Of a stretch of DNA of 64,000 nt, positions 8,603 to 16,811 are shown piece by piece. Under the pieces are notes generated by a model. The model had not been told where the DNA came from, did no database searches, and saw only the letters and a list, made by a program, of their open reading frames with translations. The translations under genes and the position numbers were made by a program. The stretch is from Halarchaeum grantii. GTDB taxonomy: Archaea; Halobacteriota; Halobacteria; Halobacteriales; Halobacteriaceae. The DNA lies in assembly GCF_014647455.2 (NCBI RefSeq), contig NZ_BMPF01000001.1, positions 558,001-622,000 on the forward strand, written 5' to 3'. Numbering within the stretch: the first letter of the stretch is position 1; each line of letters opens with the position of its first letter.

Positions 8603-10549
8603 ATGGACGCGACGTCACCACGGGAGCGTCTCTACGCCGTCTTCGCCGACGCGGAGCTCGACGTCGAGGAGAAGATCGACCGCGCGCTCGACGTGGGGGC
8701 GGCGCACCTCGGCCTCCCGATCGGGTTCGTCACCCGTGTCGAGGACGACACGCAGCGGATCGTTCACGCGATCGGGGGGCACGACCGGGTGCAGCCCGGT
8801 GAGACCTGCCCGCTACGCGAGAGCTACTGTCGGCACACGCTCGAATCCGACGGGCTGCTCGCGGTACAGGAGGCGGCGGTCTCGCCGATCGACCAGCGGG
8901 CGATCGACGCGTTCGGCCTCGGCGCCTACATCGGCACGAAGGTCGTGGTCGATGGCGAGGTGTACGGGACGGTCTGCTTCGCGAGCCGGGAGCGCCGCGA
9001 CGCCGCGTTCTCGGAGTCCGAGGAGCTGTTTCTGGAGCTGCTGGCGACCCTCGTGGGGAACGCCCTCGAGCGTCGCGCGTACGAGCGCGACCTCAGGGAG
9101 CGCACGGAGCGCCTCGAGCGCGAGAAGCGCCGCTTCGAGGGAATCGCGGAGACCAGCTTCGACGTCCTCTTTCGGGTCGGCCTCGACGCGCGCTTCACGT
9201 ACGTCTCGGCGGCGGTCGAGCGCATCCTCGGCTATCGGCCCGAGGCGCTGACGGGCGAGTACTTCACGGAGTTCATGACCGAGGAGTCGGCCGAGGACGC
9301 GGTGGCGGCCCACGAGCGCCTGCTCGCGGGCGAGTCCGTGGAGAACCTCGAACTCGATTTCCGCGCGCGCGACGGCGACATCGTCGTCATCGCGGTGAAC
9401 GCGACGCCGATAGCCGACGGCGGGACGATCACCGGCATTCAGGGCGTCGGCCGGGACGTCACCGCGCGCAAGGAGCGCCAGCGCGAGTTGCGCGTGAAGA
9501 ACCGCGCGATGGACGAGGCGGACATCGGAATCTCCATCGCCGACCCCAACGAGCCCGACACGCCGCTCGTCTACGTCAACGACGGGTTCGAGCGCATCAC
9601 GGGCTACGACACCGCGGAGGTCCTCGGTCGAAACTGCCGGTTCCTACAGGGCGAGCGCACGGACGACGCGTCGGTCGAGCGCCTCGGGAACGCGATCGAC
9701 GCCGAGGAGTCGGCGGTCGTCGAACTCGTCAACTACCGGCGTGACGGGACGCCGTTCTGGAACCGCCTCCGGGTCAACCCCGTCTACGACGAGCGCGGCG
9801 ACCTCTCGCACTACCTCGGGTTCCAGGACGACGTCACGGAGCGCAAGCGGACCGAGCGCCTGATCGCGCTCCTGAATCGCGTCCTCAGACACAACCTCCG
9901 AAACGACATGACGCTCTTCCTCGCGTGGGGGAGCGGGCTCCGACACGGGGACGTCGACGACCCGCGCGAGATCGGCGAGCGCATCGAGCGCGCCGCCCGG
10001 GAGCTGTCGGCGCTCGGCGAGCACGCGCGGGAGTTGGAGCAGTACGCGCGCCGCGACCGCGACCCCCAGCGCATCGACCCGCGCGCGCTCTGCGAGGCGG
10101 TCCGCGAGACGCACCGCGAGCGCTTCCCGAACGGCGACATCGAGGTGCGCGTGGCGGCCGAGCGGGACATCTGCGCGGGCGCGGAGCTCCGGGAGGCGCT
10201 CGCGGAGCTCGTGGCGAACGGACTGAAGCACGACCCGTCGGACGACCCGCAGGTGTCGGTGTCCGTGTTCGACGCGGGCGACTGGGTGGAACTCGTCGTG
10301 TCGGACGAGGGACCGGGTATCGACTCGGTGGAGGCGGAGGTCGTCGCGACCGGGGAGGAGACGGCGCTGATGCACGGCTCCGGGCTCGGGCTGTGGCTGG
10401 TGAACTGGATCGTCACCCGATACGGCGGGTCGTTCCAGATCGCGGCGGACGACGGCGGCGGGACGACCGCGACCGTCCGACTGCCGGCTATCGGCGCGGG
10501 AGAGGCCGTCGCGGACGCCGAGCGGGGGCCGACGGTGCTCTTCTTCTGA
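8603..10549 (+). CDS. GAF-PAS-LOV sensor histidine kinase (probable blue-light sensor)
   Basis: A 648-residue soluble sensor kinase with no membrane segments. In order: a GAF domain (about residues 18-156), a short coiled coil, a PAS domain (about 178-290) and a LOV-type PAS (about 300-415). The kinase core follows, with phospho-acceptor HNLRND near residue 430, N-box ELVANGLKH near 539, G1 DEGPGI and G2 GSGLGLW. The LOV part carries the flavin motif GRNCRFLQGE with the adduct-forming Cys at about 345. It also has NYRRDGTPFWNRLRVNPV with both flavin-contacting Asn residues, and the switch Gln in GFQDDVTERK. I chose the ATG at 8603 because GCTTTAACAG near 8570-8579 sits 28 nt upstream. No adjacent response regulator exists, which is common for haloarchaeal kinases. 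Confidence 0.88.
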   Translation: MDATSPRERLYAVFADAELDVEEKIDRALDVGAAHLGLPIGFVTRVEDDTQRIVHAIGGHDRVQPGETCPLRESYCRHTLESDGLLAVQEAAVSPIDQRAIDAFGLGAYIGTKVVVDGEVYGTVCFASRERRDAAFSESEELFLELLATLVGNALERRAYERDLRERTERLEREKRRFEGIAETSFDVLFRVGLDARFTYVSAAVERILGYRPEALTGEYFTEFMTEESAEDAVAAHERLLAGESVENLELDFRARDGDIVVIAVNATPIADGGTITGIQGVGRDVTARKERQRELRVKNRAMDEADIGISIADPNEPDTPLVYVNDGFERITGYDTAEVLGRNCRFLQGERTDDASVERLGNAIDAEESAVVELVNYRRDGTPFWNRLRVNPVYDERGDLSHYLGFQDDVTERKRTERLIALLNRVLRHNLRNDMTLFLAWGSGLRHGDVDDPREIGERIERAARELSALGEHARELEQYARRDRDPQRIDPRALCEAVRETHRERFPNGDIEVRVAAERDICAGAELREALAELVANGLKHDPSDDPQVSVSVFDAGDWVELVVSDEGPGIDSVEAEVVATGEETALMHGSGLGLWLVNWIVTRYGGSFQIAADDGGGTTATVRLPAIGAGEAVADAERGPTVLFF

Positions 10550-10555
10550 GCGCCG

Positions 10556-10966
10556 TTAGAGGGTCTCGTCGAGGATGAGGCGGGTCTTCGTAGTGGTGAC
10601 GTCGTCGAGTTCGCGGGTCTTGGTGATGAGTTCGTTGACGCGCGTGGTGTCCTTGGCGTCGACGACGACGACGATGTCGAGCTCGCCGGAGACCTGCCAG
10701 ACGAAGTCGACCTCGCTCCATTCGGCGATCTGGTCGCCGACGGCGTGCGTGTCGACGTCCACGGCGACGTCCACCTCGATCATGGCCTTGACGTTGCCGG
10801 TGCTGGTGGAGACCGTGAAGCGCTCGATGGTGCCCTCCTCCTGCAGGCGCTCGATGCGGTTCCGTATCGTCCCCTCGCTGACGCCGAGCTCGTCGCCGAT
10901 TTCGGTGTACGGCGTCCGCGCGTCTCGTCGGAGGACGTCGAGGATCTGCCGGTCGAGGTCGTCCAT
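10556..10966 (-). CDS. Lrp/AsnC family transcriptional regulator
   Basis: A 136-residue Lrp/AsnC protein. An N-terminal winged helix-turn-helix lies at residues 3-60 (LDRQILDVLRRDARTPYTEI, then VSEGTIRNRIERLQEEG). A C-terminal RAM effector/oligomerisation domain follows (about 62-136), with the GELDIVVVVDAKDTTRVNEL strand-helix unit. Lrp proteins bind palindromic sites as dimers or octamers, often under control of an amino acid. The gene is divergent from carA. The 97-nt shared intergenic region holds a perfect palindrome of the Lrp type, and a close relative stands before carB. I infer autoregulation and control of carbamoyl-phosphate synthesis, possibly sensing glutamine, arginine or a related metabolite. 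Confidence 0.93.
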   Translation of the reverse strand: MDDLDRQILDVLRRDARTPYTEIGDELGVSEGTIRNRIERLQEEGTIERFTVSTSTGNVKAMIEVDVAVDVDTHAVGDQIAEWSEVDFVWQVSGELDIVVVVDAKDTTRVNELITKTRELDDVTTTKTRLILDETL

Positions 10967-10996
10967 ATCGCGACCTAGGGAGCGGCGACGAAAGGA

Positions 10997-11013
10997 GTTA
11001 CGAAATTCGTAAC
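10997..11013. promoter_or_regulatory. perfect palindrome between lrp and carA, probable Lrp operator
   Basis: The 17-nt sequence GTTACGAAATTCGTAAC is an 8-bp inverted repeat (GTTACGAA/TTCGTAAC) around one central A. It lies just upstream of the carA TATA-like element. Seen from lrp it covers the position just upstream of that gene's promoter. A further half-site CTACGAAAG follows at 11018-11026. The same half-site recurs before carB. The adjoining regulator gene makes Lrp binding the simplest reading. Confidence 0.7.
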
Positions 11014-11030
11014 GATGCTACGAAAGCAAG

Positions 11031-11040
11031 CCTTATATTC
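11031..11040 (+). promoter_or_regulatory. carA TATA-like promoter element
   Basis: CCTTATATTC is centred about 28 nt before the carA ATG at 11064, the spacing expected for a transcript that begins at or within a base or two of the start codon. It directly follows the palindrome and half-site, so a bound regulator would compete with TBP/TFB or contact them. Confidence 0.7.
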
Positions 11041-11063
11041 GGCCCGTTCGTTCGTTTCTCGTA

Positions 11064-12122
11064 ATGTCGGACGCCTATCTCGCCCTCGAAACGGGGGACG
11101 TAGTCGAAGCGCGCGCACGCGCCCCGGGCGCCGCCCAGGGCGAACTCGTGTTCACGACCGCGTACACGGGCTACGAGGAGAGCCTCACTGACCCGTCCTA
11201 CGAAGCGCAAGTGCTCACCTTCGCGTACCCCCTCATCGGGAACTACGGCGTCCGAGAGGAGCGCTTCGAGTCCGACCGCGTCCACCCGCACGCCGTCGTC
11301 GCACGCGAGATGACGGACGACGTCGCCGAGTGGCTGGAGGCCGAGGGCGTCCCCGGCGTCGACCACGTCGACACCCGCGACCTCGTGACGGACATCCGCG
11401 ACCGTGGCGCCATGAAGGTCGGCGTCTCCGCCGGCCCCGAGGCCTCCCCCGAGGAGGCGAAGGCGCAACTCGAGAGCTGCCCGCACATGAGCGACATCAC
11501 GGACATCGGCGAGCGCGTCAGCGTGGACGAACCCGTCCACCACGCGGGCTCCGGCCCGCGCGTCGCGCTCGTCGACTGCGGGGCGAAGGGCTCCATCGTC
11601 GACTCGCTCACCGCGCGCAACGCCGACGTCCACGTCCTGCCCTACGACGTCTCGGCCGAGACGGTCGCGGACCTCGACCCGGACGTCCTCTTCATCTCGA
11701 ACGGCCCCGGCGACCCCGCGAACTTCGAGGCCACCGAGGCCCTCGTCACCCACTTCAAGGGCGACCTCCCCATCGCCGGCATCTGCCTCGGCCAGCAGGT
11801 CGTCGCCCGCGCGTTCGGCGGCACCACCGAGAAGATGACCTTCGGCCATCGCGGCGTCAACCAGCCCGTCCTCGACCACGAGTCCGGGCGCGTCGTCATG
11901 ACGACGCAGAACCACGGCTACACCGTCGACGAACCCGGTGACCTCACCGTCACGCAAGTGAACGTCAACGACGACACGCCGGAAGGCATCGACAGCGAGG
12001 AGTACGGCGTCCTCACCCGCCAGTACCACCCCGAGGCGAACCCCGGCCCGCACGACACCCTCGACTTCTTCGACGACGTGCTCGCGCTCGCCGAGGACCG
12101 CGCGGCGCTGACCGTCAACTAG
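11064..12122 (+). CDS. carA: carbamoyl-phosphate synthase small (glutaminase) subunit
   Basis: Hydrolyses glutamine and channels ammonia to CarB for carbamoyl phosphate, the precursor of pyrimidines and arginine. The 352-residue protein has the N-terminal CPSase small-chain domain (to about residue 150). A class I glutamine amidotransferase domain follows, with the nucleophile Cys241 in GICLGQQ and the catalytic His322 and Glu324 in YHPEANPGP. The oxyanion loop is ISNGPGDPANFE near 211-222. The TAG stop at 12120-12122 overlaps the stop of the convergent DUF7504 gene, because CTAG reads as TAG on both strands. carB is not adjacent: it lies about 1.3 kb away on the opposite strand. Confidence 0.97.
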   Translation: MSDAYLALETGDVVEARARAPGAAQGELVFTTAYTGYEESLTDPSYEAQVLTFAYPLIGNYGVREERFESDRVHPHAVVAREMTDDVAEWLEAEGVPGVDHVDTRDLVTDIRDRGAMKVGVSAGPEASPEEAKAQLESCPHMSDITDIGERVSVDEPVHHAGSGPRVALVDCGAKGSIVDSLTARNADVHVLPYDVSAETVADLDPDVLFISNGPGDPANFEATEALVTHFKGDLPIAGICLGQQVVARAFGGTTEKMTFGHRGVNQPVLDHESGRVVMTTQNHGYTVDEPGDLTVTQVNVNDDTPEGIDSEEYGVLTRQYHPEANPGPHDTLDFFDDVLALAEDRAALTVN

Positions 12123-12661
12123 CGCGCGGACACCGTCCTGTCCGTCAGCCCCTCGAGACGCGCGAGCGTGCGCTCCCCGAGGACGCCCTCGGTCGCCGCG
12201 AGCACGCAGTGGGCGTTCCGCTCGCGGGTCGCACTCGTTATCGACTCGACGAAGCGGACCAGTCGCTCCTCGGAGACGTACATCGAGAGGACGCCGAGGT
12301 TGTCGACGACGACCCAGCCGACCCCCGGGCGGACGTGCGCGAACGCCTCCGAGAACCGGATGCTGATGCCCGTGAGGTCGCTCGGGTTCGCGCGCTCGGT
12401 CGTCCACAGCGGCCCGTCGTAGTCCACGGTCGTCCCCGTGATCGGGACGACGCCGACGTGCGCGGGGTCGCCGCCGCGCGCCGCGACCGCGCGTTCGAGG
12501 CGCTCGAGGTCGGCGGACGTCGAGAGCACGAGCAGGTTCTCGAAGCCCGCGCGCGGAATCGCGGATAGCGGGCGCTCACCGGACGGGAGCGTGTAGAGCG
12601 CGACCGCACCCGCCGAGAGGTCCGCGAGAGCCGCGCCGTCGTCGACCCGGTCAGCGTTCAT
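12119..12661 (-). CDS. DUF7504 family protein (RecA-like fold predicted)
   Basis: A 180-residue soluble protein that I recognise as the haloarchaeal DUF7504 family, distantly RecA/KaiC-like but without a Walker A P-loop. Visible landmarks are LYTLPSGERPLS near residue 24, NLLVLSTSADLERLERA and GWVVVDNLGVLSMYVSEERL near 114-133. That last segment sits where a Walker B strand would be in RecA-like proteins. The family is often found near membrane and signalling proteins. Here the start overlaps by 11 nt the upstream membrane-protein gene, so the three genes 13318-12119 form one translationally coupled operon. The function is unknown. Confidence 0.7.
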   Translation of the reverse strand: MNADRVDDGAALADLSAGAVALYTLPSGERPLSAIPRAGFENLLVLSTSADLERLERAVAARGGDPAHVGVVPITGTTVDYDGPLWTTERANPSDLTGISIRFSEAFAHVRPGVGWVVVDNLGVLSMYVSEERLVRFVESITSATRERNAHCVLAATEGVLGERTLARLEGLTDRTVSAR

Positions 12662-13007
12662 TTTCGAACCCCCCGACGTACTCGTCGCTCTCGACGTCGA
12701 CGTGTGCGTCGCCCCCGAAGTCGATGAACTCGCGCGCGAAGCGCCACGTCGCGGCGACGCTGACGGCGCCGCTCGCCGCGTAGAAGACGTACGCGAGGAC
12801 GCGCAGCGTCACGTCGAACACGCGGACGTCGACGAGGAGTTCGAGGAGGGCGCCCGCGCTCAGGCAGGCGAGCGCGACGGTGAAGAGGAGGACGCCCTCG
12901 CGGTAGAGGACGTTGTGCGAGTACGTGAGGAGCGGATACGCGAAGGCGACGCAGAGCGCCACGAGGGCGACGACGGCCACCCCCCAGAGGGCGATTTCGG
13001 GCGTCAC
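12651..13007 (-). CDS. small membrane protein, unknown function
   Basis: A 118-residue protein with three or four hydrophobic helices (about residues 5-25, 35-60 and 68-92). An acidic, probably cytoplasmic tail follows (FAREFIDFGGDAHVDVESDE). It starts at GTG 13007; that GTG overlaps the TGA of the upstream gene as GTGA, a typical haloarchaeal coupled junction that fixes the start. I recognise no family. Its position between another small membrane protein and a DUF7504 protein suggests one membrane-associated unit. Confidence 0.65.
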   Translation of the reverse strand: MTPEIALWGVAVVALVALCVAFAYPLLTYSHNVLYREGVLLFTVALACLSAGALLELLVDVRVFDVTLRVLAYVFYAASGAVSVAATWRFAREFIDFGGDAHVDVESDEYVGGFENER

Positions 13008-13318
13008 GCCGCCACCTCTAGTTCGGCGGTGAGCGAGACGAACCGCCAGCACGTCACCGCGATGGCGGCGACGGCCACGAGCCAACAGACGGAGGCGGCC
13101 CAGCCGCCGTGTGGCGGCGTCGTGGGATGGATTGTGACGGTCGTCGAGACGGTCAGCGCGACGAAGACGACGGGGAGCGGCGCGAGCGTCCGCCCCCACG
13201 GCGTCCCGCGAAAGCCGAGCGCGGCGATGGTCGAGAAGACGGAGGCGACCGTGGTCGCGAGGAGCGTGAAGAGGTTGAGCGCGAACGTGGCCTCGGTCGC
13301 CCACGATTCGAGCGGCAT
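13004..13318 (-). CDS. small membrane protein, unknown function
   Basis: A 104-residue protein with about three hydrophobic segments (residues 10-35, 45-65 and 75-98). It is the first gene of the three-gene membrane/DUF7504 operon. A TATA-like CCTTTAGTG (reverse strand, 13341-13350) lies about 28 nt upstream of the ATG at 13318, so it has its own promoter after the carB stop at 13389. No motif points to a function. Confidence 0.6.
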   Translation of the reverse strand: MPLESWATEATFALNLFTLLATTVASVFSTIAALGFRGTPWGRTLAPLPVVFVALTVSTTVTIHPTTPPHGGWAASVCWLVAVAAIAVTCWRFVSLTAELEVAA

Positions 13319-13388
13319 ATCCCCCGTCTCGCGTGCGGGTCACTAAAGGTTCGTCCCCGCTCCGGGGACGCGACCGGGGCGGGCGCGC

Positions 13389-16300
13389 TTACTCGTCGCG
13401 GCCGCCCCACTTCGCGTTCGTGATGGGGCGCGAGCTGACGGATTCGACGTCGAGGTCGTCGTCGCGGTGGGCGAGCGCCTCGAGGCTCGCCGTCGCGCTC
13501 GCGACCGTGGAGATGTAGGGGAAGTCCTCCTCGACGGCGGTCCGGAGCGCGTCGACGTCGTCACCGACGTAGAGGTCGATTTTGTCCGTGCGGATGGCCT
13601 CGGGGACGTCGTCGAAGGCCTCGACGTCGTAGTACTCCTCGAAGCCCTCGATGTCGAAGTCGACGACCGCGACGCCGCCCTCGGGGAGGTCGTTACCGGC
13701 CGCGGACTGGGCCTTCTCGTAGGCCTTCCCGAAAGTGCGGGCGGTGCCCATGACCTCGCCCGTGGACTTCATCTCGGGGCCGAGGCGCGGGTCGGCGCCC
13801 TCGAGGCGGTCGAACGGCAGGACGACCTCCTTCACGCTGTACTCCTCGGGGATGCCCTCCGCGACGTCGAGGTCGGCGAGGGACTGGCCGGCCATGACCT
13901 TCGCGGCGAGCTTCGCGATGGGGACGCCGGTCGCCTTCGAGACGAACGGCACGGTACGCGAGCTACGCGGGTTCGCCTCCAGCACGTACACTTCGCCGTC
14001 CTTCACGGCGAGCTGGACGTTGAGGAGGCCGACGGTTTCGAGGGCGCGCGCGATCTCCTCGACGACGTCGCGGACGCGGCCGAGCGTCTCCTCGTCGAGG
14101 TTGCGCGGCGGGATGACGCACGCGGAGTCCCCGGAGTGGACGCCGGCGGCCTCGACGTGCTCCATCACGCCACCGATGAGGACGTCCTCGCCGTCCGAGA
14201 CGGCGTCGACGTCGAGCTCGACGGCATCGGCGAGGAACTCGTCGACGAGGATGGGCTTGTCCGGGGAGACGCGGACGGCCTCCTCGATGTACTCCGTCAG
14301 CTCGGCGTCGCTGTGGACGACCTCCATCGCGCGCCCGCCGAGGACGTAGGACGGCCGGACGAGCACGGGATAGCCGAGGTCGTGTGCGAGGTCGAGCGCC
14401 TCGGACTCGCTGAACGCCGTCCCGCCGTCGGGTTGGCTGATTCCGAGGGAGTCCATGAGGACGTTGAAGCGGTCGCGGTCCTCCGCCAAGTCCATCGCCT
14501 CGACGCTCGTGCCGAGGATGGAGGCGTCGAGGCCGCGACGGTCGATCTCGGCCTCGAGTTCGTCCGCGACGTTGACGGACGTCTGGCCGCCGAACTGGAC
14601 CATCACGCCGTCCGCGCCCGTCGCCTCGACGACGTCCGCGACCTCCTCGGCGGTGATGGGTTCGAAGAACAGCCCATCAGAGGTGTCGTAGTCGGTGCTG
14701 ACCGTCTCGGGGTTGTTGTTGACGACGTGGGCCTCGACGCCCTCCTCCCGGAGCGCGCGCACCGCGTGGACGGAGCAGTAGTCGAACTCGACGCCCTGCC
14801 CGATGCGGATGGGGCCGCCGCCGACGACGACGACGGAATCGGTGTCGTGGTTCACTCGGAGCTCGCCGCCCGCGGCTTCGCCCTCGAAGGGGCCGCTGAA
14901 CCACTCGGGTGCGCGCGAGGAATAGTAGTACGGCGTGCGCGCCTCGAACTCGCCCGCGCAGGTGTCGACCTGCTTGTAGGTGCGGCCCGGGACGTCGGCC
15001 TCGACGTCGTCGATGGTGACGCCCGCGCCGTCCGGGCGCGCCTCCGGCTCGTCCTCGTCGGGGCCGTGGTCGACGTCGGCGGGCAGCCACGACTCGTGGG
15101 TGTCCGCGAACTCGCCGCCCGCGAGCGCCGTGATCTCGTGGTTCGTGAAGCCCTCGATGGCGGCGTCCGTGAACTCGCCGTGCTTCGCGCCGTCGGCGGC
15201 GTCGGCGACCCGCGCGAAGCGCTCGACGTACCACTCCTCGATGCCCGTCAGCTCGACGATCTCGTCGACGGAGTAGCCACGGTCGAACGCCTCGAAGAGC
15301 GCGTACGGGCGGTCGGGGCTCGGGCGCGCGACGTAGCGCTCCTCGAGCTCCGCGTCGCTGAGGCCCGCCCAGTCGACGTCGGGCTCGTACTCGCTGGAGC
15401 GCATCGCCTTCAGGAGCGACTCCTCGAAGGTGCGCCCGATGGCCATCGCCTCCCCCGTGCTTTTCATCGCGGTGCCGAGCGTGAAGTCGACGTCGTCGAA
15501 CTTGTCCTTGGGCCAGCGCGGCACCTTCGTGACGACGTAGTCGATGGCGGGCTCGAAGGCGGCGGTGGTCTCGCCCGTGATCTCGTTCGTGATCTCGTGG
15601 AGGCGCTTGCCGAGCGCGACCTTCGCGGTGACGCGCGCGATGGGGTAGCCCGTGGCCTTCGAGGCGAGCGCGGAGGAACGCGAGACGCGCGGGTTCACCT
15701 CCACCACTCTGTATTCGCCGCCCGGGGTGCCGTCGTCGTGCCACGCGAACTGGATGTTACAGCCGCCCTCGATTCCGAGGTCGCGGATGACTTCGAGCGC
15801 GGCGTCGCGCATCTCCTGGTGGCCGTCGTCGGGGATGACCTGACTGGGCGTCACGACCGTGCTCTCGCCGGTGTGGATGCCCATCGGGTCGATGTTCTCC
15901 ATGTTGCAGATGATGACGGTGGAGTCGCCGGCGTCGCGCATCACCTCGTACTCGAGTTCGACCCAGCCGGAGATGGACTCCGTGATGAGCACTTCCGAGT
16001 TCCGCGAGAGGCGCAGGCCCTTGCGGACGCGCGACTTCAGCTCGTCCATCTCCTCGACGACGCCGGAGCCCGACCCCCCGAGCGTGTACGTCGTGCGGGA
16101 GATGACGGGGAGGCCGCCGACCGCGTCGACGGCGTCCTCGACGCGCTCGGCGATGTCGTCCTCGTCGAGCGCTTGGACGGACTCGCCCTCGTCGAGCGAG
16201 ATGGTGGTCGAGCGCGGGACGGGCTGGCCGAGGTTCTCCATGCGCTTGCGGAAGAGGTCGCGGTCCTCGGTCGCGTAGATGGTGTCGAGCGGCGTCCCCA

Positions 16301-16637
16301 TGATCTCGACGTCGTACTCGTCGAGGACCCCCTCCTCGGCGAGTTCGGCGGTGACGTTTAGCCCTGTTTGCCCGCCGAGGCCGGCGATGACGCCGTCGGG
16401 GTTCTCCTTCGCGATGACCTCCGCGATGGCCTCGACGGTGATGGGTTCGATGTAGACCTCGTCCGCCATCTCGGGGTCCGTCATGATGGTGGCGGGGTTG
16501 GAGTTGACGAGGACGACTCGGGCACCCTCCTCTTGGAGGGCGCGACACGCCTGCGCGCCGGAGTAGTCGAACTCTGCCGCCTGGCCGATCTGTATCGGGC
16601 CGCTCCCGATGAGGAGGACGGTCCGGTCGTCACTCAT
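13389..16637 (-). CDS. carB: carbamoyl-phosphate synthase large subunit
   Basis: The 1082-residue synthetase makes carbamoyl phosphate from bicarbonate, ammonia delivered by CarA, and two ATP. Both homologous halves are present: N-terminal GSGPIQIGQAAEFDYSG at the start and the second-half GGGPIRIGQGVEFDYC near residue 610. Two ATP-grasp domains and a C-terminal allosteric (MGS-like) domain are present. Length agrees with the bacterial enzyme (about 1073). The gene is convergent to carA, separated from it by the three-gene DUF7504 operon. Its upstream region carries the same palindromic element as the lrp/carA region, so the two subunits are probably co-regulated despite not being an operon. 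Confidence 0.97.
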   Translation of the reverse strand: MSDDRTVLLIGSGPIQIGQAAEFDYSGAQACRALQEEGARVVLVNSNPATIMTDPEMADEVYIEPITVEAIAEVIAKENPDGVIAGLGGQTGLNVTAELAEEGVLDEYDVEIMGTPLDTIYATEDRDLFRKRMENLGQPVPRSTTISLDEGESVQALDEDDIAERVEDAVDAVGGLPVISRTTYTLGGSGSGVVEEMDELKSRVRKGLRLSRNSEVLITESISGWVELEYEVMRDAGDSTVIICNMENIDPMGIHTGESTVVTPSQVIPDDGHQEMRDAALEVIRDLGIEGGCNIQFAWHDDGTPGGEYRVVEVNPRVSRSSALASKATGYPIARVTAKVALGKRLHEITNEITGETTAAFEPAIDYVVTKVPRWPKDKFDDVDFTLGTAMKSTGEAMAIGRTFEESLLKAMRSSEYEPDVDWAGLSDAELEERYVARPSPDRPYALFEAFDRGYSVDEIVELTGIEEWYVERFARVADAADGAKHGEFTDAAIEGFTNHEITALAGGEFADTHESWLPADVDHGPDEDEPEARPDGAGVTIDDVEADVPGRTYKQVDTCAGEFEARTPYYYSSRAPEWFSGPFEGEAAGGELRVNHDTDSVVVVGGGPIRIGQGVEFDYCSVHAVRALREEGVEAHVVNNNPETVSTDYDTSDGLFFEPITAEEVADVVEATGADGVMVQFGGQTSVNVADELEAEIDRRGLDASILGTSVEAMDLAEDRDRFNVLMDSLGISQPDGGTAFSESEALDLAHDLGYPVLVRPSYVLGGRAMEVVHSDAELTEYIEEAVRVSPDKPILVDEFLADAVELDVDAVSDGEDVLIGGVMEHVEAAGVHSGDSACVIPPRNLDEETLGRVRDVVEEIARALETVGLLNVQLAVKDGEVYVLEANPRSSRTVPFVSKATGVPIAKLAAKVMAGQSLADLDVAEGIPEEYSVKEVVLPFDRLEGADPRLGPEMKSTGEVMGTARTFGKAYEKAQSAAGNDLPEGGVAVVDFDIEGFEEYYDVEAFDDVPEAIRTDKIDLYVGDDVDALRTAVEEDFPYISTVASATASLEALAHRDDDLDVESVSSRPITNAKWGGRDE

Positions 16638-16691
16638 GTGTAGCTAGGTCGAATGCGTACATCGTAATAAGCGAAACGAAAGAGTGCAAAT

Positions 16692-16719
16692 CTCGTAATC
16701 GGATTACGAAAATCGTAAC
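16692..16719. promoter_or_regulatory. double palindrome upstream of carB, probable Lrp operator
   Basis: Two overlapping inverted repeats share the half-site ATTACGA. The first is TCGTAAT-CGG-ATTACGA (16693-16709), a perfect 7-bp repeat with a 3-nt centre. The second is ATTACGAAAATCGTAAC (16703-16719), matching the lrp/carA palindrome at 15 of 17 positions. A third half-site TCGTAAT lies at 16663-16669, over a TATA-like element of carB (reverse strand, about 16661-16670), which is 25-30 nt from the start. Confidence 0.65.
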
Positions 16720-16811
16720 GCAGCCGGTGGACGTCCGCGAGTACGCGCGGCGAGCGCGCTACGGGCTATCGACGGCGACAAAGAACCCGAACGGGGAACG
16801 CGGGAGAGCGC

